This document shows, one piece after another, positions 25,385 through 36,125 of a DNA stretch of 64,000 nucleotides. The stretch spans positions 8,714,475 through 8,778,474 of the forward strand of contig NC_052407.1 in NCBI RefSeq assembly GCF_009389715.1, in the 5' to 3' direction. The notes beneath the pieces are model-generated. The model was given only the letters and a program-made list of their open reading frames with translations, was not told the DNA's origin and did no database searches. Both the position numbers and the translations under genes were made by a program. How positions within the stretch are numbered: the first letter of the stretch is position 1; each line of letters opens with the position of its first letter. The stretch is from Phoenix dactylifera. Lineage: Eukaryota; Streptophyta; Magnoliopsida; Arecales; Arecaceae.

Positions 25385-26400
25385 CTCAGATTCCCCGACT
25401 AAAATTGGGATGCCTCGAGGTTCGACCGTAGAGTCCCAAACTTTCTCGACCTCGGAAAGCGTCGCAGGTCGATAGAGCGTGCCCAGACCCATCAACCTGA
25501 CGAACGATCCCTCGACTAAGGTCGGGATGCCTCGAGGTTCGACCGTAGAGTCCCAAACTCCCTCGACCTCGGGAAGCGTCGCAGGTCGATAGAGCGTGCC
25601 CAGACCCATCAACCTGACGAACGATCCCTCGACTAAGGTCGGGATGCCCCGAGGGTCGACCGTAGAGTCCCAAACTCCCTCGACCTCGGGAAGCGTCGCA
25701 GGTCGATAGAGCGTGCCCAGACCCATCGACCTGACGAACGATCCCTCGACTAAGGTCGGGATGCCCCGAGGGTCGACCGTAGAGTCCCAAACTCCCTCGA
25801 CCTCGGAAAGCGTCGCAGGTCGATAGAGCGTGCCCAGACCCATCGACCTGACGAACGATCCCTCGACTAAGGTCGGGATGCCCCGAGGGTCGACCGTAGA
25901 GTCCCAAACTCCCTCGACCTCGGAAAGCGTCGCAGGTCGATAGAGCGTGCCCAGACCCATCGACCTGACGAACGATCCCTCGACTAAGGTCGGGATGCCC
26001 CGAGGGTCGACCGTAGAGTTCCAAACTCCCTCGACCTCGGGAAGCGTCGCAGGTCGATAGAGCGTGCCCAGACCCATCGACCTGACGAACGATCCCTCGA
26101 CTAAGGTCGGGATGCCCCGAGGGTCGACCGTAGAGTCCCAAACTCCCTTGACCTCGGGAAGCGTCGCAGGTCGATAGAGCGTGCCCAGACCCATCGACCT
26201 GACGAACGATCCCTCGACTAAGGTCGGGATGCCCCGAGGGTCGACCGTAGAGTCCCAAACTCCCTCGACCTCGGGATGCACTGCAGGTCAGCAAAGCATC
26301 CTCAGACCCGCCGACCTGACACAAGACTCCTCGACCAAGGTCGAGGCACCCCGAGGTCCGACTGTAGGGTCTCAAACTCCCTCGGCCTCGGAAAAAGCTA
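25385..26400. repeat. 117-bp tandem repeat array inside the Tat-like element
   Basis: About 8.7 head-to-tail copies of a 117-bp unit, marked by ACGATCCCTCGACTAAGGTC recurring every 117 bases (25504, 25621 and so on). Inner copies are almost identical and the outermost are more diverged. Since 117 is a multiple of three and the unit lacks stops in two minus frames, it creates long repetitive open frames (about 310 and 329 codons) that are not genes. It lies between the pol remnant and the antisense gene, where Tat/Ogre elements are known to carry variable tandem arrays. Confidence 0.95.
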
Positions 26401-27432
26401 CAGATCAGTAAAGCCTTCCCCGATCCTCTCGACTTCGGCGGGCGTCATCGGGTCCATAAGAGGCTCGAGCCCCCCTAACAAGTCAAAGCGACCCCGAAAG
26501 TCGACAAGGGGAACAATCCACTCTGCCGTGTGGAACACAATTCTGGGAATACAAAAGGTACATTTAACTCGACGCCCTCCTTGTCAAGTTTTATCTACGT
26601 TCTGCTGGCGGAATCTCAGTCAAAATTGGAGCCTTATTTCGCCCAAAGTTGGGCTACTCCAATGAGTCGGCTTAAGACCGATCTCCTAACAACATTATGC
26701 ATGCTCCGCTTGTCAAATCTCCACAACTCGTACAAGTCTTCATAAATTAGGGCCCAACTCGGCCCCCATACGTAGACTCCGATGTCTAACTGAGAAAATG
26801 ATCCCGACCGCGGGCGTACCAGTCGAACACAAAGATGCCGAGGCAATCTTTGAAAGTTCCGGCCCTGCTCACCGAAATCTCGGCAGAGTCCGAGAACGAT
26901 AACTATGAAAACCTTCGGCGATAATTCGACTATTAGCCCGCGCTCCCTACGAAGGATCCGGGAGTCGAGTTCGGAAACCCGACTAGACTCCCCGAATAGC
27001 GGCACGTACAGACCTAGCCCGGTCTTACTTGAAGGGCTAAGGCCCGACCCTGATGCCTTAGGAACCTAAAGGCCAGGCATGGCAACTTCTGCGATTCTAA
27101 GATCCGAGTTATAGGACTTAGAGAAATTTTCTAAAAACCTAAGCTCGGAGCTCCCTTTGGTCGGAATGACTGGAATCCGAGAAGGCCAAGATATAGCCCA
27201 GGAAAAAGGGTGACTTCGTTAAGCAGCTCGAAAACTAAGATACAAAGTTAGAAGTCGGAGGAACGATAGATTAAGGCCCCGGCCTCATTCACGACAAGAG
27301 AAAAGGAAGAAGAACGAAGTAATAAAAGGGACCTTTCATTGATAAAGGGCCGGAAGGCCAATTACAAAATTGGAGGTCAGCCATTCAAAAGCCGACCTCG
27401 GATACAATAAAAAAGAAAAAATACGCCAAGTC

Positions 27433-29526
27433 TTAAGGGGCGGCAGCAACATCCGCGTCACCCTCAGGGTCGTCCACGGTGATGACCTGGGGGCCCTCAG
27501 CCGGCACGGGCTCGGGGTCGGTGGCGGGGGCCTCGGGTGTTGCCTCCGGGACGTCGTCCGTCTCGGCCACCCCCGTCGCAGGCTCGGCGGGGGCACATTC
27601 ATACAACCCCGCCTCGGACGTCAAGATGGCGGGGATGTCGTCCGTATCTGACCCGTAGCCCAGGTTCATCCTCGGACGAACTGTGGAAAGATCGAATTGG
27701 GGACAGATCCGAGCCATCTGCTTCCGGAAGTTGTCAAAACCCCGGAGAAACCCGTCCACCGTCTCCTCCTCTAACATGTCGCGGAACTCTTCCGACTCCT
27801 CGAAGAGTTCCACGGCATGCTCGGCTCGCTCGAGCGCCCTTTTTTCCCGGGTCTCGAGCTGCTCGATCTTGAGGCGGAGGACCCCGCCCTCGTACTTGAG
27901 GCCCGCGACCTCGGATTGGGCCTCCCCCAGGCGCGCCTCTGAAGCGCGCAGAGCCGACTTGGTCAAGGCATGGGCGGCCTTTTCCTCCTCGAGCACCTCC
28001 GCCATAGCGAGGCGCCCGGCCTCGGTGGCCTCCCTCCGAGCCTCGGCCTCGGCCAACGCTGCCTCCAGCTCGGCGATTCTTTTCTTGGCCGGCTCCAACT
28101 GCCGGCCGAGCCGTCGGGCCTCCTCTTGACACCCTTGGGCGATAAACACCAAGGTGTCAAGTTCATGGATATGCTGCAAAGAAAGTAACAAAGATGGTCG
28201 TGAGTTGAAAAGCACGTAAGTTCACTAATAACTTTAAGGAAATTAAGAAGAGAACTTACCCGGGCGGTGTTGCGGTAAGTACCGTCAACAACTTCCTCCA
28301 ATGGCAGGTTCCGGAACTCGGCCCGGTCTGCAGGAAGCATCGCACGCCGAAATACAGCGCGTGCGACCTCGGCGTCATGGATGGCTGAGCTCCCCTCGAG
28401 AATAGGGGAGTCCGGCTCGGCCGACTCCTCTCGGAAGGCCCAGGAAAAGCCCGGCACACCCGAGCCCGAGGTCCCGGAACCACTCGCTTCAGGGCCTCGG
28501 GTCGGCTCGGGCCCCGGGCGCCGTAGCTGGACCACGGACGGCCCCTCCCGCTGGGCGATGGGAGCAGGACAAAGGGGGGCCGCTGGGCCCGCGTCGCTGG
28601 CGGCCCGCGTCCGCCTCGGGTCGGCTGTGGAGGCTCCCGCCTCGGGGCCACTCGTCCCGGCCGATGTGGAAGCACCGGCCGACCTTGCCTTCTTCCGAGG
28701 CTGGGGAATAGCTCCCCCGGCCTCGGCCTCTCGCCTCTTCAGGCGGGAGAAGAGGGACACGTTGCTGGTCGGCATATGAGGGATATCTGAAATCAAAAAT
28801 TTTCCAAGTGTTAGACCAATGTAAGCGAAAAGAAAAGGCAGACAAGAAGGTAATGCAACTGCTCTTACCCTCGGGGCGCGCCGAGCTCAGACCCACGCTC
28901 ACCAGGGCGTCCTCCCGTAGGAGCTCGGTCAGGTCGTACCTCTTTCCGAGAGCCCGCAGAGAGTCTAGGACCCTCAGCTCCCTCCCCGAGGGCTCGGATA
29001 GCTTGTTGAGGGTCTTCAACCGAGGGTGACCCCACCTCGGGTTGAACCCCCACGGCGCCTCGGACGCGAGGAAGAAAAACTTTCCCTTCCACTCATGAAT
29101 AGAGGAAGGGGCCCCATGAAAGAGTGACATACCGCCCCGAAAGGCGAAGTATAGCCACTCTGCGTCCGCCGGGTTCTTCTTTAATAAGAAACACCGACGG
29201 AAGACGCTCACGGTGGTCGAGATCCCATGCCCGAGACACAGGGAGAGGAACCCGACGATAGTTCTCCACGAGTTCGGAGCAAGCTGTGCTGGGACGAGTT
29301 GGTACTCGGCCAGCAAGTTGTTCACGAACTCGTGAACAGGGAACCGAAGGCCAGCCCAGAGGGTCTCGCGGTGAACCGCAATCCGACTTGGGGGCGGCCG
29401 CGTCACCCTATCTTCCGGCCCCGCAGTTTCGAGGCGAAACCCGGGCTGGAAGAAAAACCGGGAGCGGATTAACTCCAACTCCTCCCCCGACAGACTTGAT
29501 CCCACCTCCTCAGGACCGAGACCCAT
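27433..29526 (-). other. Antisense gene of the Tat-like element (Transposase_28/putative gypsy-type family)
   Basis: On the strand opposite to gag-pol, three open segments lie in order. 29526 to about 28875 has motifs LWAGLRFPVHEFVNNLL, LAPNSWRTIVGFLSLC and WGFNPRWG. About 28787 to 28256 is proline- and serine-rich with RKKARSAGAS. About 28175 to 27433 is a long coiled coil ending in an acidic tail. Segment ends carry plausible GT and AG intron signals. The first part resembles the plant family called putative gypsy-type transposon (PF04195), known as an extra antisense gene in Tat-group elements. A minus-strand TATA box lies upstream near 29737. Function is unknown. A related copy is at 46252-48428. 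Confidence 0.75.
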
Positions 29527-29736
29527 TTTACAGAAGAATGAAACTAGATTGAAAACTGAGGAGGGAAAAGGAAGAGGAACCCTAGCAGTTACAGGGTAGG
29601 AACCTACGGGACATCGCCGGAAATCGCTCCGGGCACCGACGGCAAGATTTGGTCAGGGGGTAGAGCAAGGTGGGAGACGGCGAAAATGGAAAATGCAAAG
29701 CAACCAAATGGAACTCTTAGGGCAGACTCGTGGGGT

Positions 29737-29747
29737 TTATATAGACC
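29737..29747 (-). promoter_or_regulatory. Likely TATA box of the antisense gene
   Basis: On the minus strand the sequence reads CTATATAAACC, about 210 bp upstream of the antisense start codon at 29526. A G-box/ABRE-like ACACGTGGC lies further upstream near 29800-29808. The second element has an equivalent TATATAAACC at 48657-48668. Confidence 0.6.
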
Positions 29748-30424
29748 CCCCTGACGGCCCCGATCGACAGGGTCGGTTTCCATCCCCCGACTGGATTGCG
29801 CCACGTGTCGACCTCGGAGGCCGAGGCACCGCATTCACTCCGGATCAATAAATCGGGTACGAAATCGAAACGCCGTCCCATCGGATCTCGGGGCCTCATC
29901 ATGGGTCCGCAGGATCAAATCGCCTCGGAGAACGAGCGGACATCACCCTCGCTCCCCTCATTTAATAAGGCTCTGGGACACGTGGAGCCCCGATATAGCC
30001 TCCACCTCACTAGATCTATGATCCACTAACACGAGACCGGAAACGTCCGACCTCAGGTCATGCCGCGTGTCCGTTTTGAAGCGCGAAACGGCATGCTCAT
30101 TAATGAGCGGGGAGCCTCGACCACAAGATCGAGGCGCCGCCTCGTCGAGCTCGAGGACCCTCATCATGGGTCCGCCGCACGAAGTGATCTCGGAGATCCG
30201 AGAGGCGCCACCCCCGCTACAGCTGCTTCGGAAAACGTAAGGATACAAGCCCCATCATTAGTTCGCTGAATAAAGCAACCTCGAAGCGCCCAAGGGCGCG
30301 GGTCCCGTCATAAAGGCGCCGAGAAGCGCAAGGGCGCGGACGAGATTCTCCCCCAACTTTAACGATAGTTTTTACTTCCCACGTCCGAGCCTGCAGACCG
30401 CTCGAACTCGGAAGTCGGGGGTAG

Positions 30425-31311
30425 TGTTGGGGGAATAAGATTTTTCCCCCAGTGACACAAATGCCCCTAAGAAGTCGCACAATCGCCGACCTCGGAACGT
30501 CCGACCTCAAGACATCCGACCTCGGAACGTCCAACCTCAAGACATCCGACCTCGGAACCTCCGACCTGGGGAAACCCTGACGCTCAAGGTCTACCCTTGT
30601 CAGCCACCTACTACGGCCATACCCCTCTGAGGTCCGGCCGAGGACCATACTCTGCCGCTCCCCCGGCATTTATTGCGCATGGCCACTGTAAACCTCCAGT
30701 TCACTCAACAATTAATGAGGATCTCCGGTTCACTCCACAATTAATGAGGATCTCCGGCTTACTCCACAATTAATGCGCGTGGCTCCTGTCATCTACGGAC
30801 TCTCAGCTCTCCACGGCAAGTTAGCCCAGTAGAGTCCAATCGACCATGATAAGTCTCTGATCTCGGCCTTACCTCCGACACCAGTGCAATAATTCGCCTG
30901 GTAGCGTGCTAGTTCGGGTCGTACGACGCCCTCACCGCCGACATCAGCGCAACGATTCGCCTGATCGTGCGCCGACCTGAACCACATGCCGAGCCGTACT
31001 ATGGCCTCGCCCCGTTACATCACAGGTAAACCGACCCCCACCTATAAAAGGGAACCTTGGCTTCTCAGGAAGGGGGTTTTTTGGTGGGGAAATTCCGTGC
31101 TCTACAAACACTATTTATCTCCTCTTTACACACTTTGCCCCCCTTCTGACTTGAGCGTCGGAGGGCCGGCGCCGGAAAACCCGGCCACCGGTTCGTGTGC
31201 AGGCACCCAGACGGAGGACGCCGCCCGCCGACGGATCGCCGCTCCCTTGCGAGGACCTCCCGCTCCCTCTCTCCGACCGAAGATCGCCCCCGGGTCCAAT
31301 TTCCAGCAACA
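30425..31311 (+). repeat. 3' LTR of the Tat-like element
   Basis: 887 bp, same ends as the 5' LTR; followed by the GGATC duplication. TATA box at 31043-31050. It is slightly longer because of one extra short repeat near its start. Confidence 0.93.
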
Positions 31312-31316
31312 GGATC

Positions 31317-33834
31317 CAATGGCTTTATCAGGTTAAAATGGATAAAAACATGAACAAAATTCTTTCAACTAATATTTTTAAGGTGCAAGTGAAAGATGAT
31401 GCACTTATGGTGGTCACTCATCCTCGGGCCATAGGAGGGTGAATGGTCTACTTTGAGGATTCACAACATCAATGGCCAAACGGAACTAGCACGAGAATAT
31501 CCTTCTAAACTTTTGGATTGTTTGAGGTAGAGGGGTTAACTTTTGGAGGGTCTAATCCATGGCATCGGTTTTTGGGATGATTTGGACTTTATGTGAAGAA
31601 TAAAATTGCCTTGCCAATTCTTGATGTGCTTATTAGAGAGTGGAGGGGGCCGAATCATAGTTGGAGTGAATAATTTTTTCCTTTTGTGGGATTATTCTAT
31701 TCAATCAATTTGGTACAACAAAAGTCTCATGGACCAAACCAAGGGTGTAACAGACGCCACATGCCTACAAGATGAACAACACAGACATGCAAGACTATCT
31801 AAACAACAAATTTAATTATTTTATAATAAATTTTAAATCAATAACAAGATAAGCTCAATCCTCAAAAATTAACATCATAAAAATTCCATAAGTCATCATC
31901 ATCAACAAATAACCCAAGATAGTATGAGTCCCAAAGTTCCAAAATATTACTAATATTTATTCTAGATGAAAGACTCTAAATCAAAGCAAAATAAATAAGA
32001 AAACCAAATAACACAAATGACCAAGATAGCTAAGATCTACTAAATACTCCAAGCAACCTAGAGCGGTCCTTCAAGTCCCACAACCAACCATAGAACAGAA
32101 TCTGAAAATAGGAAGAAAAGAATGCCAGGAAGAAACAAAACACTTCAGAGTGGGTCAAAGCACGTCAACAAATTCTAAATCAAATACAATTTATAACTTA
32201 TCATTAACCAAGTAAAATTTTATTTTTTATTTAATTTTAGAAATAATATTTTTTTTCTTTTCAAAAGTATACTTTACACAAACTCACACTAAATCCAATA
32301 TTTGGCTATCGCTACGTAACCCAATAGCATTGATCGAACAATGGATAATAGATAACAGTTAACAGATAACAGATGCCTAATAACTCCTATTCTAATTACC
32401 AGTGGTGCAACGTCCAAACTAGTTTCTTAGTTTACAAGTTGAGAGAACTAATGTATAATTTCCATTGGCACAGATAGCTATGCTGAAAATATGAATATAA
32501 AAATATTTTCACAAGTTGCCCAACAAATTTTTGGAATAAGCAGTGTGATCAAAATAATTCCTTTTCAAGAACATAAAAATGTATATATTATTCTTATTTT
32601 TATTTGAAATACAAAATATAAAATGCTTGACCATTTAATATCCAAGAGCAAAACAAAAGGTCAAAAAATATTTTACCAAATAATATAAACTATAATTTTC
32701 TAAAAACCCTTAGAAAATATGCTATGAAGTATTAAGTTGATTACCTCCTCTTGTTTCAAGACCCTACGTCAGTTAGAAGAGCCAGCTTCAACTATTCAAA
32801 TTTAATTAATTTTATTATTAACATCTTAAAAATCCAACAAAATAGAAAATTCCAAAGAGCCCAACTAGGGCAAGATTAGGCGAAATAACCTAACTCGGGG
32901 TACAACAAGCATGTGGATTCAGGCTCAAATATGGGTAGATCAAGGATAGTCTAGCAAAGTGGCGAAGCCTGATAGCCGACGATCAGGGTAATGTCATATG
33001 TTCAAACACTAGGCTGGGCACAAGTAGCTCAATAGAGATCGAGGATAACCAAATCTAAATGTATCCATCAAGAACTAGGATGGAGGCCGGCACATTGCCG
33101 GCGGCCAAGGGTCATGACCCATTTACCGAGGACAATATGAGTTGCAAGAGAGAAAGGGAGAGAGAACGAAAGAAAAAGAAAGGAGAAGAAGAGGTGAAAA
33201 GAAGAAAGAAGAAGAAGAACCGCAACATGCTGGCTAGGATGGTGATCATCAACAACAGGAGGATGGACGATAGCGGGCCAACATGATGGCGGCCGACGAT
33301 CGGGCAGGAAACAATGAAGAAAGCACAAAAGAGGTTGGTAAAATAGGAGAGGTTGATTTCAAGCTCCAGCCCACTCGCATGTGGCTGGGGCTCCAACGAT
33401 AACCCTGCATTGACATAGGCAACCGGCTGAGAACTCCACTGACAATAGCCAGCAATAGGGATGGCCAAAAAAAGAAAGAATAGCCTGATAATCAAACCTG
33501 AAAGCGGGGTTAAAATGGGGATGTTTGTATTAAGATTATTCTGGTGAAATCTCAGTCGACGATGAGGGCTTTATACAAGAATAAAAAAGGAAAAGAGGTT
33601 AGGAGGACTTACCTAATGTTCCGGCGAGGGCACGACTGTGATCTTCGACTAGCACAATAAATGGATTTTGAGAGGAGAAGGGGGATATTAGGAATGATTT
33701 CTGGTGGTGGTTCGGTGATGGGGAAGAACTGGGTTTGGGGTCTCATAAATTGAGTGGAGGCTAGGGTTTCCTCACCTCTGGTAAAGTCTAAGGAGGTGGA
33801 GGATTCTTCCTCCTTCATCTGTGTTTCAGTAAGG
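31317..33834. other. Intergenic or decayed repeat DNA
   Basis: No recognisable gene. A lysine/arginine/glutamate-rich open frame at 33059-33286 is low-complexity purine-rich DNA. Parts may be an old LTR, but no matching ends or flanking duplication were found. Confidence 0.4.
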
Positions 33835-33847
33835 CTCTACCCTATTT

Positions 33848-34245
33848 TTATTTTTATTTTTATTTTTTTTTGCTAAAGAAAAGGGGTAGAGGGGAGGAAG
33901 GGACAAGCCCACCCCCGCGTAGCAGCCCCCACTGGGCCCCCGCCCCGTCAGGAGAATATTCGATGCGGGCAGAAATGGCCGTGCTTTAGGCACCCCGACC
34001 GGTTTTACTCATGTCTTCCCCACCCATGAACCCGGCTCAGCGACCCCTCTGGGCTCTAGCTCGAGTCCCAAGTGTGAGTACGTTACACCTGGCACCACCC
34101 CGGCTACTAGCGATCCAAGAGCGGCCTATATCTCATGTCCAAGCAGTGGCCGAAGCCACATTTTAATCGTCGCCGCAGCGACTCGAACTTGGGACCATGA
34201 GGTTAGAATCCCCGCCCAGTACTACTAGGCTACCACCTTGGTGGC
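33848..34245 (-). mobile_element. tRNA-derived SINE (about 398 bp) with 13-bp target-site duplication
   Basis: On the minus strand the element starts GCCACCAAGGTGGTAGCC. It has an A-box-like TAGCCTAGTAGTACTGGG and a B-box-like AAGTTCGAGTC, the internal RNA polymerase III promoter of tRNA-derived SINEs. It ends in an A-rich tail of AAAAAT repeats. It is flanked by perfect direct repeats CTCTACCCTATTT at 33835-33847 and 34246-34258, as expected from LINE-mediated insertion. No coding capacity. A diverged copy lies at about 60466-60865, also on the minus strand. Confidence 0.88.
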
Positions 34246-34258
34246 CTCTACCCTATTT

Positions 34259-34599
34259 GGAAAGGTAAAGCAGGCCTTTAGGCCTTGCTTGGCAATAGGG
34301 CCAGGTTAAAAAGTTGGCCCTCATAAGAAGTATCAGAGTAAGTCCATTTTTCAAACTTATCCTAATAAGATTTCTTCTTGGCTACTTTTGGGATGTTTCG
34401 TGGCTATTTACACCACATCCAAACTAATATCTATGACTTAAGGACCAGTCCACAGTAGATCTAAAAAGGTCATTCAGTATGTATCAAGCACTAGCAAGTA
34501 TGTGAAAGAAAAATTTGGGCAAACCGAATCGAAGATTTTAAAAAGATATCAACTTTCAAGTACCCAGGTGCAAACTGAACATTATGGGACGAAGCACTT
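34259..34599. other. Intergenic sequence
   Basis: No gene or clear element recognised. Confidence 0.45.
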
Positions 34600-35130
34600 G
34601 GCTAATTAGTTGAAGTTCTTGGCCACCAAGTCAAGTTGCTTCCTACCAAGTATCAAACTAGGTCGAAACACTAAGGTTTCATGTCGAAATTCCAAAGTTT
34701 CAGGCCCAAACACTATAATTTCTAGCCATAATACCAAGGTTTTTGAGCGATATACCAAGTAGGTTTCATGCCGAAACATCAATATTTCTAGATGAAATAC
34801 CAAGTTTTCAGGCCAAAACTCCAATGAATCAGGTCAAAACACCGAGATATACATACCGAGAATTTTGACCGATACACCAAGAAGGTTGCAGACCGACATA
34901 TCAAGGTTTTTGGGTAAAATACCAAGCTTCAAGCCGAAATACCAAGTAAACTGGCTAAAACAATATGGTTTCTTGCTAAATATTATGGTTTGTAGTTGAA
35001 ATATCAATATTTTTGATTGAAACACCAAGGATTCTGACTGAAATACCAAGGAGAGTGCATGCTGAAATGCCAAGAATTCTGGCCAAATCACTAGAAGTGC
35101 TGACAAAAATACCAAGGATGCAAGCCGTGT
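34600..35130. repeat. Degenerate tandem minisatellite
   Basis: A loose unit of roughly 22-27 bp, similar to ATACCAAGGTTTCAGGCCGAA, recurs about 20 times with substitutions and small indels. The words ACCAAG, CAAGGTTT and CCGAAA or GAAATACC repeat throughout. Minus-strand open frames across it (34606-34824, 34834-35115) are by-products. It stops about 170 bp before the CACTA transposon. Confidence 0.75.
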
Positions 35131-35319
35131 GACATAAACTGAAAAGGGAGAGTTGTTGGCCTAGGACGAGGCCTTAGGAGAACGATGTCTAAGGATGGTG
35201 GTTGGCTATTAGGTACCACTACCATGCAAGGAAGAAGTGGTCGAACTATCTGTCTTGCATGGCAATTACTAGCCTATGTAGCACGGACAAGCATCCGTAC
35301 ACTACAAAAGAATTGATAT

Positions 35320-35680
35320 CTCCCGGCGCTATGTTTCGTCTATACCGACGCTTTTAAGCGTCGGAGAATTTCCCACCCACGCTCCCCAAAGCGTGGGTCC
35401 GACGTCGGGCAGGTGAGCGTGGGTCCGGTTTAGGCCGACGCGTCAAAAAACCGTCGTCGCTCTATGCCGACGCTTTTAAGCGTCGTTCCGTTTCGAGATA
35501 CCCGACGCTTAAAAGCGTCGGCGTACTTCGACCGACGCTTCACACGGATGTTTCTATTGGACTATGCCGACGCTTAAAAGCGCCGGCTCATGCTCCCTGA
35601 CCGACGCTATAAAGCGTCGTTAAAGGCGTTCAACATTGCTTGGTATTTCCGACGCTATATAGCGTCGGCAATAGCATTTT
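35320..35680. repeat. CACTA subterminal palindromic repeats, left side
   Basis: Several copies of imperfect palindromes of the form GACGCTTTTAAGCGTC, GACGCTTAAAAGCGTC and GACGCTATATAGCGTC. They lie in direct and inverted order within 380 bp of the terminus. Such subterminal repeats are binding sites for the TNPA-type protein in En/Spm elements. Confidence 0.85.
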
Positions 35681-36125
35681 TGTTAAAAATTTTTTTTATA
35701 AAAGCAATTTTTAATACTCTGTATACATTAATTCCTAACAAAACACATACACTAAATCACATAGATAATAAAATACACATCACAAACAAGAACTTTTCAT
35801 TCAAAATATTCATATTGTTATATTTGATTACATTATACTTCAAAAATATTCTAAAAACATCCATCTCAAATTCCTAAGTACACAATCTACGATGTATCAA
35901 GAGTCGACGGCATCATCATCTCTACGAATAGATGAAGTATCAGCAACCTACAAGAAAAAAAATACTTTAGAAACTAAAAATACGAAAGTCATCACGCTCA
36001 TACAAGAATACATTATAATTATATAAAATATTCAAATATATTTAGTTATGTACCGGAGGAGCAAATCTCTGCAAAAAGGATAAAATATGGTCAAGCTGAT
36101 CCTGCAAAGATTGTATCTTCAACTC

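Larger units (their letters stand above)
23355..31311 (+). mobile_element. Ty3/gypsy LTR retrotransposon, Tat-like, with antisense gene
   Basis: Both LTRs are present (23355-24226 and 30425-31311), each starting TGTTGGGGGAATAAG and ending TTCCAGCAACA. The 5-bp duplication GGATC lies on both sides (23350-23354 and 31312-31316). A primer-binding-like GTTGGCGCTAGAGG follows the first LTR, and a purine-rich GTCGGGGGTAG precedes the second. Parts seen inside: a gag-like region, a short pol C-terminal-like segment, a 117-bp tandem array, and an antisense gene. The full pol gene is not recognisable, so it is broken and non-autonomous. By eye the LTRs differ at roughly a dozen substitutions plus a short repeat-number change, so insertion is fairly recent, perhaps under a few million years depending on the rate assumed. 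Order of parts and the antisense gene fit the Tat group. Confidence 0.92.

Noticed and set aside
25349-26375. Two long overlapping minus-strand open frames of about 310 and 329 codons
   Set aside because: They are produced by the 117-bp tandem repeat, which is divisible by three and stop-free in those frames; there is no domain and no independent support.
33059-33286. Lysine/arginine/glutamate-rich small protein
   Set aside because: Purine-rich simple sequence, no motif, no promoter or relatives seen.
31748-33834. Minus-strand solo LTR ending near 31748 (CTGTTACA)
   Set aside because: No matching start or flanking duplication could be found, so only noted as possible decayed repeat DNA.
34190-34245. 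tRNA gene on the minus strand
   Set aside because: A and B boxes are present but no cloverleaf can be completed, and the sequence continues into a 398-bp SINE with tail and target duplication.
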